NCBI RefSeq assembly: GCF_040892595.1
Contig: NZ_JBFRYB010000001.1
Coordinates: forward strand, 1,922,001 to 1,986,000
DNA from: Zhongshania sp. R06B22
GTDB taxonomy: Bacteria; Pseudomonadota; Gammaproteobacteria; Pseudomonadales; Spongiibacteraceae
Direction: 5' to 3'
Length of the DNA: 64,000 bases
The position numbers and the translations under genes are program-made. The notes below the pieces were generated by a model. It ran no database searches. It worked only from the letters and a program-made list of their open reading frames with translations, and was not told the DNA's origin. Numbering within the stretch: position 1 is the first letter of the stretch; the number at the start of each line of letters is the position of its first letter. Shown here in pieces: positions 25,371 to 35,144 of this stretch.

Positions 25371-25580
25371 TCAGACTTTGGTCACGTCTTCGGCCTGAAG
25401 CCCCTTTGGTCCGTTAATTAGGTTGAATTCAACAGCTTGCCCTTCGTCTAGAGTGCGATAGCCTTCGCCGCGAATAGAGCGAAAATGGACGAAGACGTCA
25501 TTGTCTTCGCTGTTGCTAATAAACCCGAAGCCTTTGGCGTTGTTGAACCACTTAACCGTACCGGAAACTCGGTCGCTCAT
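25371..25580 (-). CDS. CspA-type cold-shock protein
   Basis: A 69-residue single cold-shock domain: [17 protein letters not shown] (RNP1 KGFGFI), [18 protein letters not shown] (RNP2 VFVHF) and the family end QAEDVTKV. It binds RNA/ssDNA as a chaperone or antiterminator. GGAAGAG lies just upstream of the ATG, and the upstream (minus-strand) 450-bp gap could hold the long 5' leader usual for cold-shock genes, though I cannot identify a cold box. Confidence 0.95.
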   Translation of the reverse strand: MSDRVSGTVKWFNNAKGFGFISNSEDNDVFVHFRSIRGEGYRTLDEGQAVEFNLINGPKGLQAEDVTKV

Positions 25581-26028
25581 TGCTCTTCCTCATTGCGTTG
25601 TTAAACAAATAGCTAGGGTGAAAAACGGATAGATTTGTGAAGATCGAAATTTTGCTGTTTAAGGTAAATAAAACGGTCTGGGTGCTGGGGAACGTGGGGG
25701 GATTGGCCGCAATGCAGTGATTACTGCTTGGCCGGGGCGCTGTATTTATCAGCGAGTTGTCTCTGCTTGCGACCATTACATTACAGCGGATATCAGACTT
25801 GTTGTGAGCTCTACTATAGCGCCTTTAGGTGTTTTGTCTATGCCTTAGGGTTTTATAGTAGAGCGCTGCGGACAGGATGATATTCGAGCTGCTTGGCCTT
25901 GGTGCATTGAAAGCTGGCAAGAATAGGGCATTTATGTCTAATAAATAATCCATTCCAGCCAGCTATGGGCTTGGCCTATTGCCCGCACTGATACTTACAT
26001 AGCGCATCAACAGCCATTTAGTGGATGC
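25581..26028. other. 448-bp intergenic region with an inverted repeat
   Basis: Lies between the csp start and the valS stop. It contains an 11-bp perfect inverted repeat (GCTCTACTATA 25807-25817, TATAGTAGAGC 25853-25863) around a 35-base spacer. A 74-codon open frame on the minus strand has no ribosome site and no family likeness. No other feature is evident. Confidence 0.55.
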
Positions 26029-28896
26029 TTACAATGCTTTAATCGTTTGCATTTGTTCACTTAGCTTTGCCATTGCAGCTTGCTGGCCAGCTAGTTTCTC
26101 CTGCTCTTTAGCCACAACATCGGCTGGTGCCTTGTCTAAGAATCCAGCGTTGCTGAGCTTGCCTTGTAGGCGTTGGATCTCTTTGTTTAGCTTTTGGACT
26201 TCTTTCTCTAGGCGGATAATTTCTGCCGCTTTATCGATTAGGCCCGACATTGGAACTAGTACTTCCATGGTGCCTACTAACTGAGTCGCAGACATCGGCG
26301 CTTCGTCATTGACGGCCAGCCATTGAATGTCATCGAGTTTGGCGAGCTTGGCAAGAGATTGGCGATGACTGCTTAAACGTCGCAGATCCTCGTCGCTGCC
26401 ATTCTTTAGCAGTAAGGTCAGCGCTTTTGAGGGGGGCACATTCATCTCACCGCGAATATTGCGGATGGCGAGAATTACGTGCTTCAGCCATTCGACATCA
26501 GCTATGGCGTCGTCGTCTATTTTTTCACTGGCGGCCAAGGGATAGGCTTGCAGCATAATGGTGTCGGTGCCGGCACTGAATGCAACACCAGCGATGGGGG
26601 CAACCCGCTGCCAGATTTCCTCAGTGATGAAGGGCATAAATGGGTGGGTCATTCTCAGGGTGGCTTCTAGTACCCGAATTAGTGTTTGGCGAGTGCCGCG
26701 TTTGGCGTCAGCACTGGCGTTGTCATCCCACAATACCGGTTTAGAAAGCTCCAGATACCAATCGCAATAGTCGTTCCATATGAATTCATAAATTGCTTGG
26801 GACGCGTGATCGAGCCGATAGGCTGCCATTGCATTGGCAATGGTTTGCTCGGTTTGCTGCAGGCGAGAAATAATCCAGCGGTCGGCGAGACTCAGTTCCA
26901 CAGCTTCGCCATTCACACCGCAGTCTTGCTCTTCGGTGTTCATGAGCACGTAGCGGGCGGCGTTCCAAATTTTATTACAGAAATTGCGATAACCTTCTAA
27001 GCGGCGCATATCCCAGTTGATATCGCGACCGGTCGAGGCCAGTGAAAATAGGGTGAAGCGCAGGGCGTCGGTGCCGTGGGCGCCAATACCCTCGGGGAAT
27101 GTGCTGCGGGTGGCCTTGGCGATTTTTTCTGCCAGCTGCGGCTGCATCATATTGCCGCAGCGCTTCTCCAGTAGTGCGTCCAGTTCAATGCCGTCGATCA
27201 TATCTAGTGGGTCTAATACATTACCCTTGGACTTAGACATTTTTTGGCCCTGTTCGTCGCGAATTAGGCCGGTGATGTAAACGGTTTTAAACGGTACTTG
27301 CGCATCACCGTTTTCGTCTTTATTGAAATGCATGGTCATCATTATCATTCTGGCAACCCAGAAGAAAATGATGTCAAAGCCGGTGACTAATACGTCGGTA
27401 GGGTGGAAATTTTTGAGGCGCTCAGTTTGCTCCGGCCAGCCTAGGGTGCCAAAGGTCCATAGTGCAGAGCTGAACCAGGTGTCGAGTACATCGTCGTCTT
27501 GCTTGAGTTCCAGACTCGCCGGTAGTTGGTATTTCGCCCGGGCTTCCGCTTCATCGCGAGCGACGTAGATATTGCCTTCAGCGTCATACCATGCGGGAAT
27601 GCGGTGTCCCCACCATAGCTGACGAGAAATACACCAGTCTTGAATGTCGCGCATCCAGCTAAAATACATATTCTCGTATTGCTTGGGCACAAACTCAATG
27701 CGACCGTCTTCAACCGCCTCAATGGCGGGCTTGGCCAATGCGGCGGTGGCGACAAACCACTGGTCGGTGAGCATAGGCTCAATCACTAGACCGGAACGGT
27801 CTCCGCGCGGAACCTTAAGCGCGTGATCGTCTACTTTTTCGAGCAGGCCAAGGGTGTCTAAATCGGCGACAATGGCTTTGCGGGCGACATAGCGATCCAG
27901 CGTGGCATAGCTTGCGGGCACCATTTTATCGAGGTCGGTATTTTCTGAGCTGTCGCTATTGAAAATTTCTGCTTCGCTGCGAATGGCGGCGTCTTTGTCG
28001 AGGATATTAATCATCGGCAATTTATGGCGCTGGCCTACGGCATAATCATTGAAGTCGTGGGCGGGGGTGATCTTGACGCAGCCGGTGCCAAATTCGCGGT
28101 CAACATAGTCGTCTGCAACGATGGGAATTTTGCGGTCTACTAACGGCAGGGTAATGAACTTGCCGATCAGTGAGGCATAGCGTTCGTCTTTGGGATTAAC
28201 CGCAACAGCAGTATCGCCAAGCATGGTTTCTGGTCGGGTGGTGGCAACCACTAAGTAGGTTTTACCGTCCGCGGTCGTTTCACCGTCGGCCAATGGGTAG
28301 CGGAAATGCCACATAAAGCCTTTTTCATCAGTGTTTTCGACTTCCAAGTCTGAGATGGCGGTGTGGAGTTTTGGGTCCCAGTTAACTAGGCGCTTGCCGC
28401 GGTAAATGAGCTTGTCATCATATAGCCGCACAAACACTTCTTGTACTGCTTTGTAGAAGCCATCATCCATGGTGAAGCGTTCATGGTTCCAGTCTACCGA
28501 CGCGCCCAGACGCCGAAGCTGCCGAGTGATGGTGCCGCCAGATTCTTCCTTCCATTCCCACACTTTATCTAGAAATGCGTCGCGGCCGAGATCGTGACGA
28601 GTTTGGCCAGTTTCAGCAGCGAGTTTGCGCTCGACTAGCATTTGGGTAGCGATGCCTGCGTGATCGGTGCCAACCTGCCAAAGGGTGTTGTGGCCTTGCA
28701 TGCGGTGGTAGCGGGTGAGGGCGTCCATGATCGAGTCTTGGAAAGCATGCCCCATATGCAAACTGCCGGTGACGTTTGGCGGCGGGATCATGATGCTGTA
28801 AGGGTCGCCCTTGCCCTGAGGCGCGAAATAGCCTTTTTCTTCCCAGTTTTGGTACCACTTGGTTTCGATATCTGCGGGCTGAAATGTCTTGTCCAT
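26029..28896 (-). CDS. valS: valyl-tRNA synthetase
   Basis: A 955-residue class Ia aminoacyl-tRNA synthetase charging tRNA-Val. The HIGH motif appears as [14 protein letters not shown] near residue 45, and the KMSKS loop as [13 protein letters not shown] near 555. The inserted editing domain (about 190-350) includes [13 protein letters not shown] and the [15 protein letters not shown] segment. The anticodon-binding helices and the C-terminal coiled-coil arm ([21 protein letters not shown]) typical of bacterial ValS complete it; E. coli ValS is 951. It is the last gene of the pepA-holC-hypothetical-valS minus-strand run, the same order as in Pseudomonas. Confidence 0.98.
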   Translation of the reverse strand: MDKTFQPADIETKWYQNWEEKGYFAPQGKGDPYSIMIPPPNVTGSLHMGHAFQDSIMDALTRYHRMQGHNTLWQVGTDHAGIATQMLVERKLAAETGQTRHDLGRDAFLDKVWEWKEESGGTITRQLRRLGASVDWNHERFTMDDGFYKAVQEVFVRLYDDKLIYRGKRLVNWDPKLHTAISDLEVENTDEKGFMWHFRYPLADGETTADGKTYLVVATTRPETMLGDTAVAVNPKDERYASLIGKFITLPLVDRKIPIVADDYVDREFGTGCVKITPAHDFNDYAVGQRHKLPMINILDKDAAIRSEAEIFNSDSSENTDLDKMVPASYATLDRYVARKAIVADLDTLGLLEKVDDHALKVPRGDRSGLVIEPMLTDQWFVATAALAKPAIEAVEDGRIEFVPKQYENMYFSWMRDIQDWCISRQLWWGHRIPAWYDAEGNIYVARDEAEARAKYQLPASLELKQDDDVLDTWFSSALWTFGTLGWPEQTERLKNFHPTDVLVTGFDIIFFWVARMIMMTMHFNKDENGDAQVPFKTVYITGLIRDEQGQKMSKSKGNVLDPLDMIDGIELDALLEKRCGNMMQPQLAEKIAKATRSTFPEGIGAHGTDALRFTLFSLASTGRDINWDMRRLEGYRNFCNKIWNAARYVLMNTEEQDCGVNGEAVELSLADRWIISRLQQTEQTIANAMAAYRLDHASQAIYEFIWNDYCDWYLELSKPVLWDDNASADAKRGTRQTLIRVLEATLRMTHPFMPFITEEIWQRVAPIAGVAFSAGTDTIMLQAYPLAASEKIDDDAIADVEWLKHVILAIRNIRGEMNVPPSKALTLLLKNGSDEDLRRLSSHRQSLAKLAKLDDIQWLAVNDEAPMSATQLVGTMEVLVPMSGLIDKAAEIIRLEKEVQKLNKEIQRLQGKLSNAGFLDKAPADVVAKEQEKLAGQQAAMAKLSEQMQTIKAL

Positions 28897-28953
28897 TGAG
28901 TCTCTGCGGCGTGTTAGCCTGATGTTTTAGGTGGTGTTAATGGCGCCGCGCGT

Positions 28954-28976
28954 GCTGATCGACATTATCGGTCAGC
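28954..28976. promoter_or_regulatory. hairpin between the hypothetical gene and valS
   Basis: A 9-bp stem (GCTGATCGA 28954-28962 with TCGGTCAGC 28968-28976, one G-T pair) with a 5-base loop, 58 bp upstream of the valS start. It lacks a T-run and could be a leader structure or part of the valS promoter region. No T-box is visible. Confidence 0.35.
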
Positions 28977-29058
28977 GTGGAGGCTTGGCGATTAAAAAAG
29001 TGCTTAAGTATACTGAGTTTTGGGCGGGCTGGCTAAAAAGAAAGTCGCATTTGCGGTG

Positions 29059-29565
29059 TTAGTTGTCGCTGTGAAGTTGAGAGTGCCAGCGCTGTAGAAT
29101 GACATTGTCCAAGCTCAATAGTCGCTTGCGCAGCTCCGCTTCTATTTCTGGCATCATCGAGTCGATGACTTCCTGCATAAATATTTCGCGTCCGTAGTCG
29201 CCATCGCCGGAATAGTTGCTATCAAAGCTTGGCGTTGATTTTCTTGCATCGACACTAACGTCAGTATCGTTAGCAAAGTGGAGTGGTGAGTCGTCGATCA
29301 GGGTGTTGCCATATTCATTAGCTATTGTGTCGGCGGTGAAAGCCCCAGTGCCTGCATTGTCAGCGGCCATGTTTTCAGTTTCTAGATCATTAGTTTCTAG
29401 GACCACAGAGTCTTGAACTCTGGAATCTAAAAGCCCGTCATCGACATCGTCCTCAATAATATCGTCAAGCAGTGGGATCGCGGCCAAGTCGACACCGTGT
29501 TGCTTATGTAATACCGCTTTAAGTTCTTCCAGTTCACCCAGCAGAGGGCCTTTTTCCGTTGCCAT
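29059..29565 (-). CDS. conserved hypothetical protein between holC and valS
   Basis: A 168-residue acidic protein that I can place only by context: a hypothetical gene occurs in this position between holC and valS in Pseudomonas and relatives. The N-terminus (LLGELEELKAVLHKQHG) and C-terminus (EVIDSMMPEIEAELRKRLL, ILQRWHSQL) are amphipathic helices; the middle ~80 residues are low-complexity and rich in Asp, Asn and Thr, probably disordered. A C-terminal helix containing MPEIEAELRKRL looks like the conserved part. It follows holC by 6 bp. No catalytic motif is seen. Confidence 0.85.
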   Translation of the reverse strand: MATEKGPLLGELEELKAVLHKQHGVDLAAIPLLDDIIEDDVDDGLLDSRVQDSVVLETNDLETENMAADNAGTGAFTADTIANEYGNTLIDDSPLHFANDTDVSVDARKSTPSFDSNYSGDGDYGREIFMQEVIDSMMPEIEAELRKRLLSLDNVILQRWHSQLHSDN

Positions 29566-29571
29566 TGGGAA

Positions 29572-29994
29572 TTAACCTGTGATGGTGTGAGTTTTTAATG
29601 GATAGCCGCGATCTTTATAGAAACTATAACGCTCGCGCGATGCGCTCAGGCTGTCGTCTTGCTGGCTGACAATTTCGGCTAGGCGTTTAAAGCGGCTGAA
29701 GAAAGTAGGCACTTCCTTGGCGAGATTGACCAGCACGTCGCAGTGTTCACCGGCGTGCTCACCGCAACCTATTAGCACTGGGTTAAGGTCTGCGGGGTGA
29801 CTGCTGTGGGGAATGAAGCTCTCGTCGCGATACTGCCAAAGCATGGCGTCTAGGGCTTCAGTGGCGTCGACATCATCACAATGTAAATACACCTGATGGC
29901 CCGCGCGCCAGGCTTTCTCGGTGAGGCGGCAAGCGTAATGCATTGCCGCCTCGGCACTCATAAGACTGAGTATATGGAAGTCAATTCGCGTCAT
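29572..29994 (-). CDS. holC: DNA polymerase III chi subunit
   Basis: A 140-residue chi subunit of the DNA polymerase III clamp-loader assembly, which links the replisome to SSB. The protein starts MTRIDFHILS at 29994; the open frame extends upstream but into pepA. Family marks are RLTEKAWRAGHQVYLHCDD, LDAMLWQYRDESFIPHS and VLIGCG..., and the C-terminal FSRFKRLAEIVSQQD..RYSFYKDRGYPLKTH. The gap to the pepA stop is 13 bp, an operon arrangement shared with Pseudomonas and many gammaproteobacteria. Confidence 0.95.
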   Translation of the reverse strand: MTRIDFHILSLMSAEAAMHYACRLTEKAWRAGHQVYLHCDDVDATEALDAMLWQYRDESFIPHSSHPADLNPVLIGCGEHAGEHCDVLVNLAKEVPTFFSRFKRLAEIVSQQDDSLSASRERYSFYKDRGYPLKTHTITG

Positions 29995-30007
29995 GGCCCA
30001 GCGCCTA

Positions 30008-31486
30008 TTAACCTGCCTTGCTTGCAAGATACTGGCACAGCAGGCCAACAGGGCGTCCAGTGGCGCCTTTGTTTGCACCGCCTATCCAGGCTGCACCGGC
30101 AATATCGAGATGCGCCCAACGGTAATCTTTGGTGAAGCGAGACAAGAAACATGCTGCGGTGACACTGCCGGCTTCAGGCCCGCCAATATTGGCCATATCG
30201 GCAAAGTTGCTGTCTAGCTGGCTTTGGTAATCATCCCACAGGGGCATATGCCATGCGCGGTCTTGGGCAAGTCGACCTTGCTCTAGCAATTCTGCGGCAA
30301 AGCCGTCGTCATTACTGAACAAGCCGCTAGCGTGTTTGCCTAAAGCCACCACGCAGGCGCCCGTTAGGGTGGCGATATCAATGACTGAGGCAGGCTTAAA
30401 TTTGCCGGCGTAGGTGAGGGCGTCGCACAGAACGAGGCGACCTTCGGCGTCAGTATTGAGGACCTCAATCGTCTGTCCCGACATACTAGTGACAACATCG
30501 CCGGGTTTGGTGGCTTTGCCACTAGGCATGTTTTCAGCTGCGGCGATAATACCGATGACATTTAGCTTGATGTCCATGTTTGCCACCGCGTTTAAGGTAC
30601 CAAGAACACTGGCGGCGCCGCACATATCGTATTTCATTTCATCCATTTTCGCGCCGGGCTTTAGGCTAATGCCACCGGTGTCGAAGGTGACACCTTTGCC
30701 GACTAAGACATGGGGTTTATCAGATTTTTTGCTGCCCTTATATTCCATGACAATAAGTTGCGCGGGCTGATCGGAACCAGCGGAGACTGATAGCAAGGAG
30801 TGCATGCCCAATTGCGCCATTTTCTTTTCGTCGAGTACGCTGACGGTGACCGATTCGAACTTGCGTCCCAATGCCCGCGCTTCACTAGCAAGATAATTTG
30901 GCGTGCAAATATTGCCGGGTAGGTCGCCCAAGTCGCAGGCCACATTAATACCCTTGCCGATACTGGCGCCAATGTGAACGGCGCGGCGATTAGCGTCGGT
31001 GTTCGCGCTCTGCAGTGTTAAGCGGCGAATAGACAGGGCAGGCTTGGGTTTACTAACGGTGGCAGTGTAGCGATAGCCAGCGGTGGTGATGAGTTGAGCG
31101 ATGCGCTGTAACTGCCAAGGCGCGTTGCGATCAGCTACGCTGATACTATCGATCATCATGCTGATGTCTTTGCAGCCTGCACTGGCGGTAGCATTAATCG
31201 CAGCAGTGATGATTTTGTCAAATTCGCTGTCTTTAAGGTCAGCGTTCTCACCTTTGCCAATAATTAATAAGCGTGGCGCTTTTAGCCCGCTAACCGCGGG
31301 TAAGTAGAGCGATTCAGCGATTTTGCCACTGAAGTCGCCACGATTGATGATTTTAGTGATGGCGCCGCCCGTGGCGGAGTCTGCGGCCTTGGCGATATCT
31401 GTGCTCAGCGAGCGATCAACGATGAGGATTAGGCAATCGGTGTTTACAGTAGTGACATCTTTACAGGGCTTTAGACTAATTTGCAT
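30008..31486 (-). CDS. pepA: leucyl aminopeptidase (cytosol aminopeptidase)
   Basis: A 492-residue M17 family dizinc/manganese aminopeptidase. The catalytic domain has GKGVTFDTGGISLKPG (Lys and Asp metal/active ligands), MKYDMCGAASVLG and the signature NTDAEGRLVLCDALTYA; E. coli PepA is 503. PepA removes N-terminal residues from peptides and in E. coli also binds DNA in carAB control and Xer recombination. The divergent neighbour is lptF, a conserved gammaproteobacterial arrangement. A direct repeat in the upstream spacer may be an operator. Confidence 0.97.
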   Translation of the reverse strand: MQISLKPCKDVTTVNTDCLILIVDRSLSTDIAKAADSATGGAITKIINRGDFSGKIAESLYLPAVSGLKAPRLLIIGKGENADLKDSEFDKIITAAINATASAGCKDISMMIDSISVADRNAPWQLQRIAQLITTAGYRYTATVSKPKPALSIRRLTLQSANTDANRRAVHIGASIGKGINVACDLGDLPGNICTPNYLASEARALGRKFESVTVSVLDEKKMAQLGMHSLLSVSAGSDQPAQLIVMEYKGSKKSDKPHVLVGKGVTFDTGGISLKPGAKMDEMKYDMCGAASVLGTLNAVANMDIKLNVIGIIAAAENMPSGKATKPGDVVTSMSGQTIEVLNTDAEGRLVLCDALTYAGKFKPASVIDIATLTGACVVALGKHASGLFSNDDGFAAELLEQGRLAQDRAWHMPLWDDYQSQLDSNFADMANIGGPEAGSVTAACFLSRFTKDYRWAHLDIAGAAWIGGANKGATGRPVGLLCQYLASKAG

Positions 31487-31859
31487 GGATATACTCGCAG
31501 ACAGTGGGCAGATTGGTGATAATGCACGCCGTTATATTATTACTTGATCGTTGAGGCGTTACACGCCGCGTTATATTAACGCTTACTCGCAAGTCAGTAT
31601 AAGGCTGTATTCTGGCCTTAGTGTAAAGGGTATCATCGTGGCGTGAAATAGTTAGTGCGGGTCTGATTAATGACTAGGCTGGGTATTTTTAGTGTCGGCG
31701 GTGGATGGAAACGATTTTTATTTTCTTGATAGGCCTGTGTCTGGCGCTTTGGCCGGATTTAAATTAGCTGCGGATACGGTATTAATTAGAATTTACGAGT
31801 ATATAAAGTTACGGTGCTGTCATTGTGATTGATTGCCGTCAGGGGTGGTGGAGATATGG
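31487..31859. promoter_or_regulatory. divergent pepA-lptF spacer with a direct repeat
   Basis: A 373-bp spacer carrying both promoters. CACGCC followed by GTTATATTA occurs twice, at 31525-31539 and (with a GC insert) at 31562-31578, ~38 bp apart and 40-90 bp upstream of pepA. The repeat may be an operator or overlap the promoter of pepA. No open frame with a ribosome site is present. Confidence 0.45.
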
Positions 31860-32972
31860 TTGATTTTATTTAGGTACCTCACTAGCGAAATGCTAAAGAC
31901 GGTTTTCGCCGTTACGCTGACCTTGCTTGTTATTATTATGAGCGGACGTTTTGTGAAATACCTTGGTCAGGTAGCGTCGGGAGACTTTGCCCCAGATGTA
32001 CTGTTTTTGGTAATGATGTACCGCCTGCCAAACTTTCTTGAAGTGGTGCTGCCCCTGGGATTGTTTATCGGCATCCTACTCTCATACGGTCGTCTATACG
32101 TCGACAGTGAGATGACCGTCATGAGCGCCTGCGGCTTGAGTCGGCGGCGTTTACTGACCTATACCTTAATCCCAAGTTTGATTGCTGCCGGTATCGTGGC
32201 GTACATCAGTTTGGTGGTAACTCCCTCTGGTATTCAGGCCTACGTAGAGCTATTGGCAAAAAGTCGCTCTGAGGTAGGTGTAAAGGCGGCGGTAGAGGGC
32301 CGCTTTCGATTAGATAAAGCTAGCGGCCGGGTGACGTATATCGAAAGAGCCGATCGCGATGATCAGACGATGCAGGGGGTGTTTATCGCCCAGCCTGAGC
32401 CCATTGTCGATGGCGGCCGGCCGCTAATATCACTAGTCACCGCGGCGCAGGGCCGCTTTGAAATCGACGAGAAATCGGGTCAGCGCTACTTGGTATTAGA
32501 TGACGGTGTGCGTTATGTGGGCCAATCTGGGTTTATGGATTACCAAGTGACCAGCTTTGGTCAACTTGATCAGTTGATTCGAGATTCTGAGGCAAAAACC
32601 TATAGGCAAGAGTTAGATGGCAAGGACTCCGCGGAGCTGTGGGGCTCGTCAGAACTTGAGGATATCGCAGCTATACAGTGGCGGATTTCTTTGGGCTTAT
32701 TGGTGCCGATAGCGGCGCTTATTGCTGTGTCGCTAAGTAAAACCAATCATCGCCGTGGTCGCTACGGCAAGATGTTTCCCGCCTTTATGATTTATATGGT
32801 GTATTTGGTTTGCTTAAATGCGATTCGCGATTCCATTGCTAAAGGGGTATGGCCGGTATTTCCCGGTATGTGGATTGTGCATGCCGCGTTCTTATTGCTG
32901 GGTTTGGTTTTGCTTTACTGGGACAGCATGTTGCGACACTGGTGGCTGAACTGGAGACGTCACCGTGGCTAA
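31860..32972 (+). CDS. lptF: LPS export permease LptF
   Basis: A 370-residue inner-membrane subunit of the LptB2FG ABC transporter that extracts lipopolysaccharide for transport to the outer membrane. I start it at the TTG at 31860: the reading ILFRYLTSEMLKTVF then aligns with the E. coli start MIIIRYLVRETLK, and GGAG lies six bases upstream; an earlier in-frame TTG at 31833 has none. Three N-terminal and three C-terminal membrane helices flank a periplasmic jellyroll region (~residues 120-250). The 3' end overlaps lptG by 8 bp. Confidence 0.94.
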   Translation: MILFRYLTSEMLKTVFAVTLTLLVIIMSGRFVKYLGQVASGDFAPDVLFLVMMYRLPNFLEVVLPLGLFIGILLSYGRLYVDSEMTVMSACGLSRRRLLTYTLIPSLIAAGIVAYISLVVTPSGIQAYVELLAKSRSEVGVKAAVEGRFRLDKASGRVTYIERADRDDQTMQGVFIAQPEPIVDGGRPLISLVTAAQGRFEIDEKSGQRYLVLDDGVRYVGQSGFMDYQVTSFGQLDQLIRDSEAKTYRQELDGKDSAELWGSSELEDIAAIQWRISLGLLVPIAALIAVSLSKTNHRRGRYGKMFPAFMIYMVYLVCLNAIRDSIAKGVWPVFPGMWIVHAAFLLLGLVLLYWDSMLRHWWLNWRRHRG

Positions 32973-34026
32973 ACTCAATCGCTATATAGGGAGAACCGTT
33001 GCCGGTGCCATAATTATGGTGCTGTTTGTGATCGTTGGTTTAGATCTTCTGTCAGAGCTTATCGATGGACTGAAAGAGGTGCGGGGTGACTATACCTTTG
33101 TAGCGGTACTTAAATATGTGGGTCTTACGTCACCGGGAAGTTTTTACGATTATTTACCATTTGCCGCCTTGGTAGGTTGTTTGGCGGGTTTGGGGTCACT
33201 GGCGAGTAGTAGTGAATTAATTGTGATGCGCGCCGCCGGAGTTTCTACCCGTCAGCTGGTATTTGCGGTGATTAAACCGACCTTGGCAATCACCTTGTTG
33301 GGCCTGGTCGTGGCGGAATATGTTGCGCCGGTGTCCCAGCAAATCGCCGAAAGCCAGCGCGCCGTTGCCTTGCAAAAAACACATTCTATTCACTCTCGGC
33401 ACGGCATGTGGCATCGCGAGGGCCAGCAGTTTATGCACTTTAATGCGGTGCAGCCCAATGGAGTGTTGTTTGGTGTCAGTATTTTTAGTTTTAACCAAGA
33501 GCGCCAATTAGAACGCAATATCTTTGCCGAGCGGGCGCATTATATAGACGGCGACTGGACATTAGAGGCGGTAAAAATTGTCGACCTCGGACCTAAGGGC
33601 GCCACCTATGAGTTTATTCCGCAGCTGCCTTGGGACACCGGTCTGTCGCCGGAACTATTGAATATTTTGGTCTTGGATCCCAAGGATTTGTCGATAAGTG
33701 GTCTGTGGCGATATGCTCAATATTTGAATAAGCAGGGCTTGAACGCGGGCGATTATGAACTGGCGTTTTGGAATAAATTACTACAACCGCTCACCATTAT
33801 GGGCATGGTCTTAATCGCGATTTCCTTTATCTTTGGCCCCTTGCGCAATGTCACCATGGGGTTTCGGGTGTTTGTCGGGGTGATGGTGGGAATTGTATTT
33901 AGAACTCTACAAGATATTCTTGGGCCGTCCAGTATGGTCTATGGCTTTGATCCGATTTACGCCAGTTTATTGCCCATCGTGCTATGTTTTATTGCGGGCA
34001 CCTATATGCTCATGAAAAAGGCCTAG
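32965..34026 (+). CDS. lptG: LPS export permease LptG
   Basis: A 353-residue partner of LptF in the LptB2FG transporter. The GTG start (AKLNRYIGRTVAGAI) overlaps the lptF stop, so the two are translationally coupled. Family marks are DLLSELIDGLKEVRGDYTF, PFAALVGCLAGLGSLASSSELIVMRAAGVS (coupling helix to LptB) and IFGPLRNVTMGFRVFVGVMVG. Six membrane helices and a periplasmic domain (about 95-260) are predicted. The last residues (MKKA) lie inside a terminator stem shared with the convergent RDD gene. Confidence 0.95.
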   Translation: MAKLNRYIGRTVAGAIIMVLFVIVGLDLLSELIDGLKEVRGDYTFVAVLKYVGLTSPGSFYDYLPFAALVGCLAGLGSLASSSELIVMRAAGVSTRQLVFAVIKPTLAITLLGLVVAEYVAPVSQQIAESQRAVALQKTHSIHSRHGMWHREGQQFMHFNAVQPNGVLFGVSIFSFNQERQLERNIFAERAHYIDGDWTLEAVKIVDLGPKGATYEFIPQLPWDTGLSPELLNILVLDPKDLSISGLWRYAQYLNKQGLNAGDYELAFWNKLLQPLTIMGMVLIAISFIFGPLRNVTMGFRVFVGVMVGIVFRTLQDILGPSSMVYGFDPIYASLLPIVLCFIAGTYMLMKKA

Positions 34027-34044
34027 GTTTTTTTGGCCTTTTTC
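34014..34044. terminator. bidirectional terminator inside two overlapping gene ends
   Basis: GAAAAAGGCC (34014-34023) and GGCCTTTTTC (34035-34044) form a perfect 10-bp stem around an 11-base T-rich loop. The A-run/T-run symmetry suits both strands. The stem lies in coding sequence of both lptG (plus) and the RDD gene (minus), whose stops overlap here. Confidence 0.7.
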
Positions 34045-34589
34045 TTGTCTTTGGGTATTGAGCGCAAGACGGTTTTAGACGCGCGATCATGCCAAGAGCG
34101 GTTGTCGCGATCTAGCCAGATCCACCAGTAGCCCAGTCCGCCGGCGGCAAGAGAGATACCCGCGACTAATACTCTAATAACGCACTGCGTCCAGCTGGGT
34201 TGCTCGCCATTGAGGTTTTCCAGTTTAATCCGCCATGCTTGCATACCCAGTGTTTGGCCACTCTTTCGCCAGAAAAAGCCATAAAAAATAATAATCAATA
34301 CCATTAAGTATCCGCGGTAAATCCATCCCTGCAAGGGGATGTCTAGTTCGTGGACTACGCTATTATTTGCGGGGCTAGCAACAAAGGATTCTGGACTGAG
34401 GAAATACGCAGGAATCAGGGTAGCAACAAACAGGACCGCAAATAGCAGGAATACGTCGTAGACAATCGCGGCAATACGCCGAAATACCCCCGGTGGCCCT
34501 TCCCTGTGCTCAGAAAGGGAGTCATTGGCGGCCATAGGCGCAGCGCCTTTATTCGATACGGGCTTAGAATGTCGAGATTTTGGAGGCAT
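34023..34589 (-). CDS. RDD family membrane protein
   Basis: A 188-residue RDD-domain protein. The name-giving Arg is in GVFRRIAAIVYD (first helix start), and the Asp pair region is WLDRDNRSWHDRASKT near the C-terminus. Three to four membrane helices lie between, with GQTLGMQAWRIKLENLNG as the conserved cytoplasmic segment. Function in general is unknown; some members are implicated in ion transport. The N-terminal ~30 residues and the Lys-rich end (KKKAKKT) are cytoplasmic. The gene overlaps lptG by 4 bp in convergent orientation. Confidence 0.92.
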   Translation of the reverse strand: MPPKSRHSKPVSNKGAAPMAANDSLSEHREGPPGVFRRIAAIVYDVFLLFAVLFVATLIPAYFLSPESFVASPANNSVVHELDIPLQGWIYRGYLMVLIIIFYGFFWRKSGQTLGMQAWRIKLENLNGEQPSWTQCVIRVLVAGISLAAGGLGYWWIWLDRDNRSWHDRASKTVLRSIPKDKKKAKKT

Positions 34590-34655
34590 TGGCAGCAGGT
34601 CCAGAGCAGAAACCGCCGCATTGTAACAGGGCTGACATTACTAGGTGTAGTCCGA

Positions 34656-35144
34656 TTAGAAGGTGAGTGCGACACCTAAGGTAAGCGAATCACTGCGCAA
34701 ATGAACTTGGTAGTCTGTTTGGTAGCGGTCGAAGCTCGACATGGCGACACGACCTTCTTCGTCCGGTAAATAACGTTTGGCGCCGGCACTTCTGCCATGG
34801 AAGGCTTTATAGAGTGCTTTTAATCCCATTTTCACTAGCGCTTTGGTGGCATCATTCCCGTGTTTGGCGGTTTTCTGGTCCATCCATACCCGGTTAAAAC
34901 GGGCTTGATTGGCGTTAAATGCCTGGAATTGACCGGTGGTCTGGTCGCGTTCAATACAAAAGCTGATAGTGGGGCGGTAGTTTAGTTTCTCATTCTTTGA
35001 TGGGGTGATGTCGTTAATGGATTCTGTGTCCCAGACACCAGCAACGGCGGTGCATGGTATTAGCCCGCAGGTCAGTAAAAACAAACAATGATATTTGTTG
35101 ATCCAATGGTTAAGGCAGGCATAAGCATTTTTTATATTATTCAT
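34656..35144 (-). CDS. secreted hypothetical protein
   Basis: A 162-residue protein I do not recognise. The N-terminus (CLFLLTCGLIPCTAVAG) is a signal peptide preceded by a longish positive region. The mature part begins VWDTESINDITP and contains ARFNRVWMDQKTAKHG and KALVKMGLKALYKAF; it ends SLTLGVALTF, a beta-strand-like C-terminus with terminal Phe as in outer-membrane beta-barrel proteins, but the chain is too short for a full barrel. It is divergent from the OmpR-type response regulator 178 bp away, which may control it. Confidence 0.75.
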   Translation of the reverse strand: MNNIKNAYACLNHWINKYHCLFLLTCGLIPCTAVAGVWDTESINDITPSKNEKLNYRPTISFCIERDQTTGQFQAFNANQARFNRVWMDQKTAKHGNDATKALVKMGLKALYKAFHGRSAGAKRYLPDEEGRVAMSSFDRYQTDYQVHLRSDSLTLGVALTF

